Shown here: one piece after another, positions 39,964-48,277 of the stretch
Position numbering within the stretch: the first letter of the stretch is position 1
How the letters are laid out: every line of letters starts with the position of its first letter
NCBI GenBank assembly: GCA_015064185.1
Contig: SVSS01000009.1
Span: 1-51,596, forward strand
DNA from: Oscillospiraceae bacterium
Lineage (GTDB): Bacteria > Bacillota > Clostridia > Oscillospirales > CAG-272
Direction: 5' to 3'
DNA: 51,596 bases
Made by a program: the position numbers and the translations under genes
Notes under the pieces: model-generated
Database searches by the model: none
Told to the model about the DNA's origin: nothing
What the model saw: only the letters and a program-made list of their open reading frames with translations

Positions 39964-41877
39964 ATGAAAAGCGATATGTTTACGGCAAAGGGCAGCGCAC
40001 AAACCGGCAGCAGGCAATTTTTTATTTTTTTAACTTTTACCGCAGCTCTTGTGCTTGTTTTGGTTTGCGCGCTTCACACACGCACTCTGCCCTTTGCAGA
40101 GGGGTGGTACACCTATTATGCCAAATGCATCAACCAAGGCCTTTTGCCCTACCGCGATTTTGAGTATCTCTATCCCCCCGTTTATATCTATACCGTTGCG
40201 CTTCTCACAAAAATTTTTGGCTACGACCTGATCGTTTTGCGCAGGCTTGGCATTCTCTTTTTTACGCTGATTGCCGTGGGACTTTACCTGTGCGCCGTCG
40301 AGATCGTAGGCAAAAAGCGCAGCTATATCGCCATGATCGCGGCGGTGTGCGGCGCGTTTTATCTGCAATCCGAGGTGGTGCAGACCTTTTACGACTACGT
40401 GCGCATGATGGATGTGTTCGCCATATTCTCGCTTTATTTTCTTTTGCGCGCCGCCAAGCGCATGTGCGCAGGCTTGCCCTGCCGCAAGGCACTTTTTTGG
40501 TGCGGCGTGCTTTGCGGCATTTTCATCAACATCAAGCAAAACATCGGGCTCATTTTTTTCGCATATGCGCTTATCCTTACCATTTATCTTGGCATATGGT
40601 GCAAAAAAACGAAAAAATCGATCCTTTGTGATGTAACGCTCCTTTGCCTGCCGCCCCTCTTGATCCTTGCCCTCATCGCTATTGCGCTTTTGCAAAGCGG
40701 CTCACTTGTTGCCTATCTTAACATGACGGGCGCCGCCGCCGCAGGCGCCAAGGGCGGCATATATGCCATTTTGTTTGGTTGGCTTTTTCACAACGGCACT
40801 GCCTTTTTGCACGCACTGCCCGTGGCGCTGCTTTTCCTTTTTGTCATCGTGGGGGCTTTTGTATGGCTAAGGCTTCTCTCAAAGCAAGCACCCCACAGCA
40901 CACAACCAAAGCACAATTATACCACCGAAACAGGGCTTATCTTTTTCCTTTTGCTTTCTCCCTCCCTATTTGCCGTTCTTCTTTTCGAGCCGCTTGGGCG
41001 TTGGCTTTTGCCAACCGCCTTTCTTTCCACCTATGCGATCTTTTTGACCGTCACTCCCATTTTTGCGGCGTGCGGCGTGTGGGGGATCCTTGACATGCGC
41101 CGCGGCACAGACACCATGCGTGACGTGATGCCCTTTTTCGTGCTCTCGGGCGCATATTTTGCCATATCGTTTGGCTGCGGCAACTCGGGCGGGCTTGCCG
41201 AGGGGCAGGCCTCCTTTGGCGTTATATTTCTCATTTGCGCACTTCTTTTTTTGTGTGAATCATATCTTAAAATCTTCCACCATCGCGCCAAGGCGGCAAC
41301 AGGTATTCTGCTTGCGCGTGGCGGAACGGTTCTGCTCTGCCTTTTGCTTGCCCTGTGCAGTGCTGATAAAAAGCTTGTTTACACCTACAATTGGTGGGGC
41401 ATGACCGCGGCATCCTTTTGGGAAAGCACCGCCCCGCTTGACCTCCCCCACACACAGGGGCTTGCCGTTTCCCCCCAAACAAAAGCGGTATATGAGGAGA
41501 TCGTGCATGCCATTACCGCACATACCGCCGAAAGCGATCCCATTTTTTGCTTTCCGCAGATCCCCATTTTTTACGTGCTGACCAACCGTCCTGACCCCGG
41601 CACCTTTACCAAGGTACAGTGGTTTGACGTGGCAAGTGACGATGCCGTGCTTGGGGATATCGAGCTGATACAAAAAGATCCCCCCAAAGCCATTCTCATC
41701 TACCACACGGGAGAGTATGCCTACACCTCGCACGAGCAAGCATTTCGCGGCGGCAACGCTTCGGGCACGCGCATCATGCGTGATTTTCTCCTTTCCTTTG
41801 TAAAAACCGAGGGCTATCGCCTGCATGGCACCTACCAAACGGGCGAAAACACCCTCACGCTTTGGCTGGCACTCTAA
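39964..41877 (+). CDS. GT-C type membrane glycosyltransferase-like protein
   Basis: The protein has 637 residues with about 11 membrane helices. After the first helix comes EGWYTYYAKCINQGLLPYRD and EYLYPPVYIYTVALL, the acidic outer loop and YPP motif of GT-C enzymes that use polyprenyl-phosphate sugars. The C-terminal 150 residues form a soluble outer domain (SDPIFCFPQIPIFYVLTNRP, then AILIYHTGEYAYTS). ATG 39964 has ACGGAGG before it; an upstream frame extension has no ribosome site. It likely transfers a sugar to a cell-surface polymer or protein on the outer face of the membrane. The acceptor is unknown. Confidence 0.8.
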   Translation: MKSDMFTAKGSAQTGSRQFFIFLTFTAALVLVLVCALHTRTLPFAEGWYTYYAKCINQGLLPYRDFEYLYPPVYIYTVALLTKIFGYDLIVLRRLGILFFTLIAVGLYLCAVEIVGKKRSYIAMIAAVCGAFYLQSEVVQTFYDYVRMMDVFAIFSLYFLLRAAKRMCAGLPCRKALFWCGVLCGIFINIKQNIGLIFFAYALILTIYLGIWCKKTKKSILCDVTLLCLPPLLILALIAIALLQSGSLVAYLNMTGAAAAGAKGGIYAILFGWLFHNGTAFLHALPVALLFLFVIVGAFVWLRLLSKQAPHSTQPKHNYTTETGLIFFLLLSPSLFAVLLFEPLGRWLLPTAFLSTYAIFLTVTPIFAACGVWGILDMRRGTDTMRDVMPFFVLSGAYFAISFGCGNSGGLAEGQASFGVIFLICALLFLCESYLKIFHHRAKAATGILLARGGTVLLCLLLALCSADKKLVYTYNWWGMTAASFWESTAPLDLPHTQGLAVSPQTKAVYEEIVHAITAHTAESDPIFCFPQIPIFYVLTNRPDPGTFTKVQWFDVASDDAVLGDIELIQKDPPKAILIYHTGEYAYTSHEQAFRGGNASGTRIMRDFLLSFVKTEGYRLHGTYQTGENTLTLWLAL

Positions 41878-41893
41878 TTCAACCGTACCGGGA

Positions 41894-41922
41894 TTTACAA
41901 GCGGTAAAATTTATGCTATACT
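41894..41922 (+). promoter_or_regulatory. Sigma-A promoter of the gene at 41957
   Basis: TTTACA (41894-41899), 17 bases, then TATACT (41917-41922). Confidence 0.7.
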
Positions 41923-41956
41923 GTAAATAATGTTACTGCAAAGGGGGGAGCCTACC

Positions 41957-43123
41957 GTGGAAGAACTCAAAAAATATATACCCGTATATTTGCGCATCTG
42001 TCGCTCGCTTGCCCTATATTTTTCGTTTTTGTCGATCTTCGGCATCTCCTATCTGTTCTCGGGATTTGTAAAGCTCTCCGCTGCGGTCCTGCTCCCTCTC
42101 GTTTTTCACAGTACCGTACGCGTGTTTGGCGAAACCGACAAAAAGCTGGTCGAGCTTGCCCTTGCCTATCGCTCGGAAAAGGATATCCATCACTGCATGC
42201 CGCGCGAGATGCTGCGCCTCATCCTTACCTCAAAGGATATGCTGCTTGAGCTTGGCATACTGCTCGCCCTGCCGATCATTTTTCCGATAGAGCTTGGCTT
42301 CAGCCCCTTTGCCGATCTTTTGTTTGGCGCCATCTCCTCGCGCACACTCAAAAAGCTGCTTACACTCGCAATCGTGCTGCCTGTGTTCTTTGGCCTTTGG
42401 CTGTTTGCGCGCTATTCCGCTTTCTTTTGGATCGCGTATCGGGAGCGTGATGATGAAATACACTTTGTGCGCCATCTTATTTTAAAGCTTCTCGGCATTG
42501 GAATAGTTTACAATCTTGGCGCTCTTCTCATTATCTACAGTCTTGAGATATTTGCCACGGCATTTCGGGTTTTGCTGCTGTTTTTCAGCCTGTATTTTTG
42601 GCTGACACTGATCCTGGTCATCGCCATCGTTGCCTTTTTCCTGTCCTTCCGTTTCCTGCGCGCCTGCCGCATCCGCCGCAAATTCTTGGGGCGCTTAAAG
42701 CTGCTTTGCTTTGAGATCGGTGCAACGCTATCCCCCATAAAGCGTCCCTACCGCTCGCTCCTTTTCCTTCGCGATGAGGTCAATTTTACGGTACGGTATA
42801 ACGAAAAAACATACCATTGCAAGCTGTTTTGCGCATTAAAGCGCCACACGCCGCTCTTTTTTTCGCAGCACGGCATCGTACAGTGCCTACATAGCTTCCG
42901 CTTTCGGCGCGTAGAATATTTCCGCTACACCACGCAGTTTGATTTCTCCTTTGAGGCAGACGGCAGTAAAATGCTGATCGTCAATCCCGTGCCAAAGGAG
43001 CTCTATGCGGGCAGCACGAGCTTTTACCGCGAGATCGACACGGGTGAGAGCATTGGCGCGTATAAGGTCTTCACCGCCACGGGGTTCCTTGGTGCGCTTT
43101 CGCGCAACGTCCTTGACCGCTGA
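41957..43123 (+). CDS. Multi-span membrane protein with C-terminal soluble domain, function unknown
   Basis: The protein has 388 residues. Helices are predicted at about residues 14-36, 38-52, 105-125, 138-160, 182-205 and 210-235. They are followed by a soluble basic domain of about 150 residues with beta-strand character (VNFTVRYNEKTYHCKLFCAL, then RRVEYFRYTTQFDFSFEAD). The GTG at 41957 is preceded by AAGGGGGGAG at ideal spacing; an ATG at 41930 lies upstream of that site and is not used. It is placed between a surface glycosyltransferase and a PlsC-type acyltransferase, each with its own promoter, which hints at an envelope role. No family was recognised. Confidence 0.75.
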   Translation: MEELKKYIPVYLRICRSLALYFSFLSIFGISYLFSGFVKLSAAVLLPLVFHSTVRVFGETDKKLVELALAYRSEKDIHHCMPREMLRLILTSKDMLLELGILLALPIIFPIELGFSPFADLLFGAISSRTLKKLLTLAIVLPVFFGLWLFARYSAFFWIAYRERDDEIHFVRHLILKLLGIGIVYNLGALLIIYSLEIFATAFRVLLLFFSLYFWLTLILVIAIVAFFLSFRFLRACRIRRKFLGRLKLLCFEIGATLSPIKRPYRSLLFLRDEVNFTVRYNEKTYHCKLFCALKRHTPLFFSQHGIVQCLHSFRFRRVEYFRYTTQFDFSFEADGSKMLIVNPVPKELYAGSTSFYREIDTGESIGAYKVFTATGFLGALSRNVLDR

Positions 43124-43146
43124 TACAAATAGGCAGTATTTGTCAG

Positions 43147-43175
43147 TTGCAAATTGAAGCAGCATGTGTTATCCT
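43147..43175 (+). promoter_or_regulatory. Sigma-A promoter of the PlsC-type gene
   Basis: TTGCAA (43147-43152), 17 bases, then TATCCT (43170-43175). Confidence 0.5.
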
Positions 43176-43214
43176 AAAGATGTATGATTTATTTCAGCAA
43201 GGTAGGTTGACAAT

Positions 43215-44522
43215 ATGAGAATCAAAATAAAGAACAAAAGCTACGAAGAGGTGCTGGCGCTTCCCGCCCATCACCACAAAAAGCCCTTAAAGCAACGGTT
43301 TTTTTGGCGCCTGCTGCTGCGCATTGTTTCTGCACCTGCACTCATCGCCACCCACTTTACATACAAAAGGATCGGCATGGAGCGCCTCGGTAGGCGCGAG
43401 GCGGCGCTGTTTTTGATGAACCATTCGAGCTTTATCGATCTCAAAATGGCATCCGAGATGCTGCACCGCCGCCCCTACAACATTATTTGCACGACCGACG
43501 GATTTGTGGGCAAAAAACTCTTAATGCGCCTGCTTGGCTGCATTCCGACCAACAAATTTGTATCTGACTTAAACCTTGTGCGTGATATGATCTATGCCAC
43601 CAAAAGGCTGAAAAGCTCGATATTGATGTTCCCCGAGGCAGGGTATTCCTTTGACGGTACCGCCACTGTCCTGCCCGACCACCTTGGCAAATGCGTCAAG
43701 CTTCTCGGTGTGCCTGTGGTAGTGATCGAAACCAAGGGTGCCTTTGCGCGCGATCCCCTTTACAACAATTTACAGCTGCGCCACGTCAAGACCTCTGCCA
43801 CCATGGAATATCTTTTATCCGCCGATGAGATAAAAGAGCTTTCTGCCGAGGAGATCAACCGCCGCATCGGCGAGAAATTCGCCTTTGACAACTTCCGCTG
43901 GCAGCAGGAAAATAAGGTCTGCATTGCCGAGCCCTTTCGCGCCGACTGCCTGAACCGTGTGCTCTACAAGTGCCCCCATTGCCAAACCGAGGGTCAAATG
44001 GAGGGCAAGGGCATCACACTCACCTGCCATGCCTGTGGCAAGGCATGGGAGCTTGACGAGTACGGCTATCTTGTCGCCCGTGAGGGCGAGGGCTACTTCT
44101 CCCACGTGCCCGATTGGTACCGCTGGGAGCGCGCATGTGTGCGACACGAGATCGACAGCCGCACCTACCTGCTTGATCTTGATGTGGATATTTATATGCT
44201 GACAGACAGCAAGTGCCTATATCGCGTGGGCGAGGGACACCTTACACACTCCATGGCGGGCTTTCATCTCACAGGGTGCGAGGGCAAGCTTGACTATACG
44301 CAGGATCCCATTCTCTCTTACACCCTGAATGCCGACTTTAATTGGTACGAGATCGGCGACGTCATTTCAATCGGCACCAACCGCGCGCTTTACTACTGCT
44401 TCCCCAAAAATGCGGGCGATTTTGCCGCTAAAGCGCGCCTTGCAACCGAGGAGCTGTACAAAATCGCCCGTGAGGAACGAAAAAGCGCATACCGTGCGGC
44501 AATTTCCGCAAAAAAAGGATAA
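43215..44522 (+). CDS. PlsC-family 1-acylglycerol-3-phosphate acyltransferase with zinc-ribbon and C-terminal domain
   Basis: The protein has 435 residues, about twice a minimal PlsC. The acyltransferase block has NHSSFIDLK (the HX4D motif) near residue 71 and MFPEAGYSFDGTA near 137, the equivalent of the FPEG motif in which glycine is replaced by alanine. A four-cysteine zinc ribbon follows at about 256-276 (CPHCQTEG, then CHACGKAW), and a beta-rich C-terminal domain (EGHLTHSMAGFHLTGCEGK). The acyltransferase would make phosphatidic acid or acylate another lipid. The zinc ribbon is unusual for the family. The ribosome site (AAGGTAGG) is fair. Confidence 0.85.
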   Translation: MRIKIKNKSYEEVLALPAHHHKKPLKQRFFWRLLLRIVSAPALIATHFTYKRIGMERLGRREAALFLMNHSSFIDLKMASEMLHRRPYNIICTTDGFVGKKLLMRLLGCIPTNKFVSDLNLVRDMIYATKRLKSSILMFPEAGYSFDGTATVLPDHLGKCVKLLGVPVVVIETKGAFARDPLYNNLQLRHVKTSATMEYLLSADEIKELSAEEINRRIGEKFAFDNFRWQQENKVCIAEPFRADCLNRVLYKCPHCQTEGQMEGKGITLTCHACGKAWELDEYGYLVAREGEGYFSHVPDWYRWERACVRHEIDSRTYLLDLDVDIYMLTDSKCLYRVGEGHLTHSMAGFHLTGCEGKLDYTQDPILSYTLNADFNWYEIGDVISIGTNRALYYCFPKNAGDFAAKARLATEELYKIAREERKSAYRAAISAKKG

Positions 44523-44527
44523 CCTTA

Positions 44528-44555
44528 TGCGCAGTGTCCTTAAGGACACTGCGCA
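44528..44555. terminator. 12-bp hairpin directly after the PlsC-type gene
   Basis: TGCGCAGTGTCC (44528-44539) pairs with GGACACTGCGCA (44544-44555) around TTAA. No T tract follows, so termination is doubtful; it may be the first member of the hairpin array. Confidence 0.5.
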
Positions 44556-44557
44556 AC

Positions 44558-44757
44558 GAAATAAATCCCTTACGGGATTTGTGAAATGCACTTTGTGCGT
44601 GAAATTCGCTTTCAGCGAGTGAAATGCCTGCGGGCGTGAGGGGATTTATTTCATTTCACATCGAGCAGAGCGAGATATTTCACAATGTTCGACAGAACAT
44701 TATTTCACATTTTGCAAAGCAAAATATTTCACTATATGCATTTGTGACCACAAATGC
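44558..44757. repeat. Hairpin array C: variable hairpins joined by GTGAAAT / ATTTCAC linkers
   Basis: Hairpins on the left half are each followed by GTGAAAT: AAATCCC-TTAC-GGGATTT (44563), GCAC-TTT-GTGC (44588), TCGCT-TTC-AGCGA (44606) and GCC-TGCG-GGC (44626). On the right half the linker is inverted (ATTTCAC) around AATGTTC-GACA-GAACATT (44684), ATTTTGC-AAA-GCAAAAT (44709) and a last GCATTTGTG-AC-CACAAATGC (44738). GAAATAAATCCC (44558-44569) can also pair with GGGATTTATTTC (44641-44652), enclosing the left half. The linker differs from arrays A and B, but the design is the same. Confidence 0.8.
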
Positions 44758-44775
44758 AGTGCTTGTCAAGAAAAG

Positions 44776-44812
44776 AGGACAGAGAGTGTAAAAACATTCT
44801 CTGTCCTTTTCC
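44776..44812 (+). terminator. Terminator downstream of array C
   Basis: AGGACAGAGA (44776-44785) pairs with TCTCTGTCCT (44798-44807), tail TTTCC. It could end transcription of the PlsC-type gene after the array. The remaining bases to 44933 hold nothing I can identify; a minus-strand frame of 74 codons here is not convincing as a gene. Confidence 0.6.
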
Positions 44813-44933
44813 TGTCGGTAGGTGCTGTATTCTGTTCCACTCAAAAACTGTCCTTTAGAGTACAGACCGTAAGCGCAGCTTCTTGTCCCGGTGCACAGTC
44901 GCAAACACCCTTTCGCGGGTGATCTGTGAACCG

Positions 44934-44980
44934 AAAAAAAGCACTGATGCTACATTTTTGTGTAGCATCAGTGCTTTTTT
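44934..44980. terminator. Bidirectional terminator facing kdgK
   Basis: A perfect 14-bp stem (44941-44954 with 44961-44974, arm GCACTGATGCTACA) is flanked by A7 and T6, so it works on both strands. Confidence 0.9.
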
Positions 44981-45001
44981 ATTACTTGAAAATATAATTC
45001 T

Positions 45002-45074
45002 TTATTCCGTGTAGATCGTCAAGGTCGACTTATCCAAAATAACCGTGTTATCCGCCACCTTTGCCCCTTTGCAA
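45002..45074 (-). pseudogene. Possible 3' end of a lost gene
   Basis: Between the kdgK stop and the terminator, one minus-strand frame reads ADNTVILDKSTLTIYTE and then stops (45002). This reads like a natural protein end, not random sequence, but nothing in that frame upstream looks coding because it is covered by kdgK in another frame. It may be a leftover of a deleted gene. Confidence 0.3.
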
Positions 45075-46103
45075 TTATCTGACCATTTCGTCCTGCTTGC
45101 CTGTGACGCGATGAGAGGCAATGACCGAATCCACCTCATCGATCGAGCTGATCGACATATCGCCCGATACGGTGTTTTTAATCGCGCTGAGCGCGTTGCC
45201 GTAGGACATAGCGCGTGCCACGTCATTCCCCGTCAGAAGCCCGTAAAGCACGCCCGCCACATACGCATCGCCACTGCCCACGCGGTCAATGACCTCAATG
45301 CCCATGTAGTGCGGCTCCTCGAAAAATTCGCCGTTGTAATAAATTCTCGACCCAAAGTTGTGCTTGGTAGGGCTTACCACCTCGCGGCGCGTGGTTGCCA
45401 CCAGCTTGCAGCCGTATTCCTCTACATAGCTCTTCATAATTTCATCAAGCGTGCCCGTCTTCCCCATCATGCGGCGCGAGGTCTCCTCGGAAACAAACAA
45501 AATGTCCACCAGCGGCAAAATACCTGTTATCACCTCACGCGCCTCCTCCTCGCTCCAGAGCGTGGCGCGGTAGTTGACGTCAAAGCTGATCGCAACGCCG
45601 TTTTCCTTCATTTTTTTCATTACGGCAAGCGTGGTTGCGCGCAGGGTCTTGCCAAGCGCGAGAGAAATTGAGCTGACGTGAAACACGCGCGTTTTTTGAT
45701 AAATATCCTCAGGGATCTCGGAAATATCCAGCGAGCACACCGAGGCACCCGCACGGTCGTACACCACGGCGGACTTGCGGGGATACACGCCGCTTTCATA
45801 GTAATAAATACCAAGGCGCTTGTTTTCACTGTAATCCCACACCACGTAGTCGTCAGACACCGTGCCGTAACGAATTCTTCTTGCAATGTAGTGGCCCAAT
45901 TTGTTTTTGGGCAGCTTTGTCACCACCGCCGCGCGAATGCCAAGATTAGCGGCGCCCGACGTTACGTTAAATTCCGACCCGCCGCAATTTTTTTCAAACA
46001 CCTCACTTTGTGAGATCTTTTCCTTATCTGGGGGCGAGAGGCGAAGCATCACCTCACCAAGACCAATGAGATCAAACTCTGCGCTTTTTTTCATAAAATC
46101 CAT
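45075..46103 (-). CDS. kdgK: 2-dehydro-3-deoxygluconokinase (PfkB/ribokinase family)
   Basis: The protein has 342 residues. It is predicted to phosphorylate 2-keto-3-deoxygluconate in uronate or pectin breakdown. LIGLGEVMLRLSPP and NCGGSEFNVTSGAANLG form the substrate end. RLGIYYYESGVYPRKSAVVYD is characteristic of KdgK within the family. DRVGSGDAYVAGVLYGL holds the catalytic aspartate near residue 275. The ribosome site before 46103 is weak, and an ATG three codons later is possible. It has its own promoter and terminator. No aldolase gene (kdgA) is in the window, so the substrate is inferred from motifs alone. Confidence 0.85.
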   Translation of the reverse strand: MDFMKKSAEFDLIGLGEVMLRLSPPDKEKISQSEVFEKNCGGSEFNVTSGAANLGIRAAVVTKLPKNKLGHYIARRIRYGTVSDDYVVWDYSENKRLGIYYYESGVYPRKSAVVYDRAGASVCSLDISEIPEDIYQKTRVFHVSSISLALGKTLRATTLAVMKKMKENGVAISFDVNYRATLWSEEEAREVITGILPLVDILFVSEETSRRMMGKTGTLDEIMKSYVEEYGCKLVATTRREVVSPTKHNFGSRIYYNGEFFEEPHYMGIEVIDRVGSGDAYVAGVLYGLLTGNDVARAMSYGNALSAIKNTVSGDMSISSIDEVDSVIASHRVTGKQDEMVR

Positions 46104-46171
46104 ATTGTAAACCCAAAGCCACGGTAATGTCGGCTTCCCTTCCTAAAAACATAGATCGCTCCACTATGGAT

Positions 46172-46200
46172 ATTATCTCATTTTGGGGTGGTTTTGTCAA
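46172..46200 (-). promoter_or_regulatory. Sigma-A promoter of kdgK
   Basis: TTGACA (46200-46195), 17 bases, then GATAAT (46177-46172) on the minus strand. A 9-bp hairpin, ATATTCTTA/TAAGAATAT at 46204-46228, lies just upstream of the -35. Confidence 0.75.
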
Positions 46201-46238
46201 TGCATATTCTTACTAAAAGTAAGAATATCTTTGCTTTT

Positions 46239-47195
46239 TCAGATCCACCCAAGAGATTTTGTGAGAGTGATAACGACAAACATAGTAAAGAGCGACAGGA
46301 GTGTGCCAAGCGTAATGATCTCGCCCGCGAGCTCGTAGTCCGCTTCGTAATTCCTCGCCATTGCATAGCTTGAAACCGCGTTGGGCGTTGCAAACACGGC
46401 GACAAGGATCGCCATTTCGAGCCTTCCAAAGCCAAGCAGTGCCGAAACAGGTATCATGATTGCGGGTATCAGCACAATTTTGCCGATCACTGCGCACAGC
46501 GAAAATTTAACGTTTTTCAGCATGTTGCCAAACTTAAGGTCGCCACCCAGCACAAGAAAAGCAAGAGGTGTCGCCGCCGATTTGATGTTAAACAGAGTCG
46601 TGTCCAGCATCACAGGCAGCTCAAAGCCGATACTGTTGCGAATGAGCGAGAAAACAAGGCCCGAAACACCGCCGATGACAAGAGGGTTTTTAATGATTCC
46701 CACCAATGCAGATTTTAAGCTCTTATTTTCGGCATCGCTAAACTCGTAAAGGGAAATGACCGACAGCATATTGATCATCGGCACGTAAAACGATGCCACC
46801 ACAGCCGCCAGCACCGCACCCGCATCACCGCCAATGCTGAGCCCAAGCGGTACGCCAAATAACAGGAAATTCGAACGGAACGTGCCCTGTATCAACACGC
46901 CGCGGCGCTTGTTGTCCTTAACAAGCAGCGGAACAAGCAAAAACAGCAGCCCACAGATCGCGCAAGCGCATACGCAAACGTAAATGATCAGCTTACCGTT
47001 AAAAACCTCAAAAATGTTTGCCGTTGCTACGTTGTAAAACAGCAGTACAGGCAACAAACATTTGAAGCAAAGATCGTTTGCGATTTTCAAAAAATGCCCG
47101 TCCCACAATTTAACGCGCGTGAGCGCATAACCGAGCATAATAAGCAAAAAAATGGGGATGACAACGTTGGCGGAAAACAGTAGATCTTGGAGCAT
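46239..47195 (-). CDS. AEC-family (auxin efflux carrier type) transporter
   Basis: The protein has 318 residues with ten predicted membrane helices in two sets of five. Typical segments are VVIPIFLLIMLGYALTR at the start, FRSNFLLFGVPLGLSI near residue 110, and FATPNAVSSYAMARNYEAD near 275, the discontinuous helix region with its asparagine-proline pattern. Bacterial members move malate, lactate or other small organic acids. The frame extends further upstream, but ATG 47195 has AGAGG before it and gives the normal family length. It has its own promoter and lies 135 bases upstream of kdgK on the same strand. Confidence 0.85.
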   Translation of the reverse strand: MLQDLLFSANVVIPIFLLIMLGYALTRVKLWDGHFLKIANDLCFKCLLPVLLFYNVATANIFEVFNGKLIIYVCVCACAICGLLFLLVPLLVKDNKRRGVLIQGTFRSNFLLFGVPLGLSIGGDAGAVLAAVVASFYVPMINMLSVISLYEFSDAENKSLKSALVGIIKNPLVIGGVSGLVFSLIRNSIGFELPVMLDTTLFNIKSAATPLAFLVLGGDLKFGNMLKNVKFSLCAVIGKIVLIPAIMIPVSALLGFGRLEMAILVAVFATPNAVSSYAMARNYEADYELAGEIITLGTLLSLFTMFVVITLTKSLGWI

Positions 47196-47229
47196 GAGTA
47201 AAGGCCTCTTTTTTGCACAGAATGTCCTC

Positions 47230-47258
47230 ATTATACACCCACACGGTATCAAAAACAA
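47230..47258 (-). promoter_or_regulatory. Sigma-A promoter of the AEC transporter gene
   Basis: TTGTTT (47258-47253), 17 bases, then TATAAT (47235-47230) on the minus strand. Confidence 0.6.
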
Positions 47259-47350
47259 TAGAAAATGCAAAAAAAATAAAGTTCTAAAAATGTGTCAAAT
47301 TTTCCCAAAATCCGCGCACTTTTTTGTGGATTTTTTCTGCCGCTGCCAAG

Positions 47351-47372
47351 AAAAACCCGCCTCAAGGGCGGG
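47351..47372 (-). terminator. Terminator of the sugar isomerase gene
   Basis: CCCGCC/GGCGGG (47356-47361 with 47367-47372) around a 5-base loop, followed on the minus strand by TTTTTC. It begins 14 bases after the stop codon at 47386. Confidence 0.8.
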
Positions 47373-47385
47373 CATTCTTTTTCGG

Positions 47386-48226
47386 TTATCGGTTCTTTTT
47401 ATAATATTCAAAGCGGCTTACGAGATAATGCCCCACCCTTGCCATAAAGGCAAGCCCATCAGGCCGCAGCTCTTGGGGAACATTCTTGATAAAACCCGAT
47501 GCCTCATAATTAAAATTACCCTCATAGCCGATATCGGCAAGCGCCTTCATCACGCTTTCCCACTCGATCTTGCCGTAATAGGGCAAGGTGTGCTCGTCGG
47601 CAACACCCATATTATCGTGAATATGCAAACAGCCCTTCACGAGGCGATGCCCAAGAGTTCGGATCGCTGTGGCAGGGTCAACGCCGTGCAAAAAGCAATG
47701 GCCGACGTCAAGGCAAACGGTAAACACAGAATCATTCAGCTCGTCGTAAAGGCGGCAAAGCGCATCGGGCAATATTGGTCACCGCAGCACGTCTTAAATT
47801 TTCTATCGCGATCTTGATGCCAAATTCCTTGGCATAAGGAATGAGCCGACGGTAAAAACTAAGATTGCATTGATACATTTTTTCAAAATTCCCGTCAACG
47901 GTGCAATCAAGGTGTGTACACGGATGCACCACGATCATCGGCGCGCCAAGGTCGGCGGCATTTTGCATGCCCTGTACGATCTCAAAAAACCGCTTTTCGG
48001 TTTTCTCCACATCATCTAGAAAGCTCGGAGGGTATGCCGCATGCGCCTGGCAAATTGCAATGCCCTTTTCTCTTGCGCAATTGCCGAGCTCGCGATAAAA
48101 CGCCCTGTCGTGCTCTGCGGTATAAAATTCGGGGATATCATTGTTAAAATCAACTCCCTCGAAGCCCGCCTTCGCGAATACGTCTAGCATACCTCTCACG
48201 CCAAATATATCGTGAACCCTTATCAT
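47386..48226 (-). pseudogene. Sugar phosphate isomerase/epimerase (xylose isomerase-like TIM barrel) with an internal frameshift
   Basis: Two frames together make one AP-endonuclease-2/xylose-isomerase-like TIM barrel of about 280 residues. The first frame runs from MIRVHDIFGVRGMLDVFAKA through QAHAAYPP and MIVVHPCTHLD to IKIAIENL, then loses its frame. The second takes over near 47772 with PDALCRLYDELNDSVFTVCL, then DVGHCFLHG and KGCLHIHDN. The metal-site residues (E of IEN, D and H of DVGH, H of HIHDN) are all present across the break. A +1 shift within about 10 codons near 47775-47795 would restore it. Either a recent mutation or a sequencing error explains this; promoter and terminator are intact. 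Confidence 0.8.
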
Positions 48227-48243
48227 ATTGCAGAAAGTAACAT
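48223..48243 (-). other. Possible 6-residue leader peptide overlapping the isomerase start
   Basis: The only good ribosome site upstream (AAAGGAG) is spaced for the ATG at 48243, not for the isomerase ATG at 48226. That short frame (MLLSAI) ends in TGA overlapping the isomerase start as ATGA. It may deliver ribosomes by coupling. A second frameshift or a GTG start at 48252 are alternatives. Confidence 0.35.
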
Positions 48244-48277
48244 CACGCACTCCTTTGTTGCTTAGTTTTATATCCCT

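Noticed and set aside
44680-44904. 74-codon minus-strand frame
   Set aside because: It runs through hairpin array C and a terminator stem; no ribosome site, no recognisable domain.
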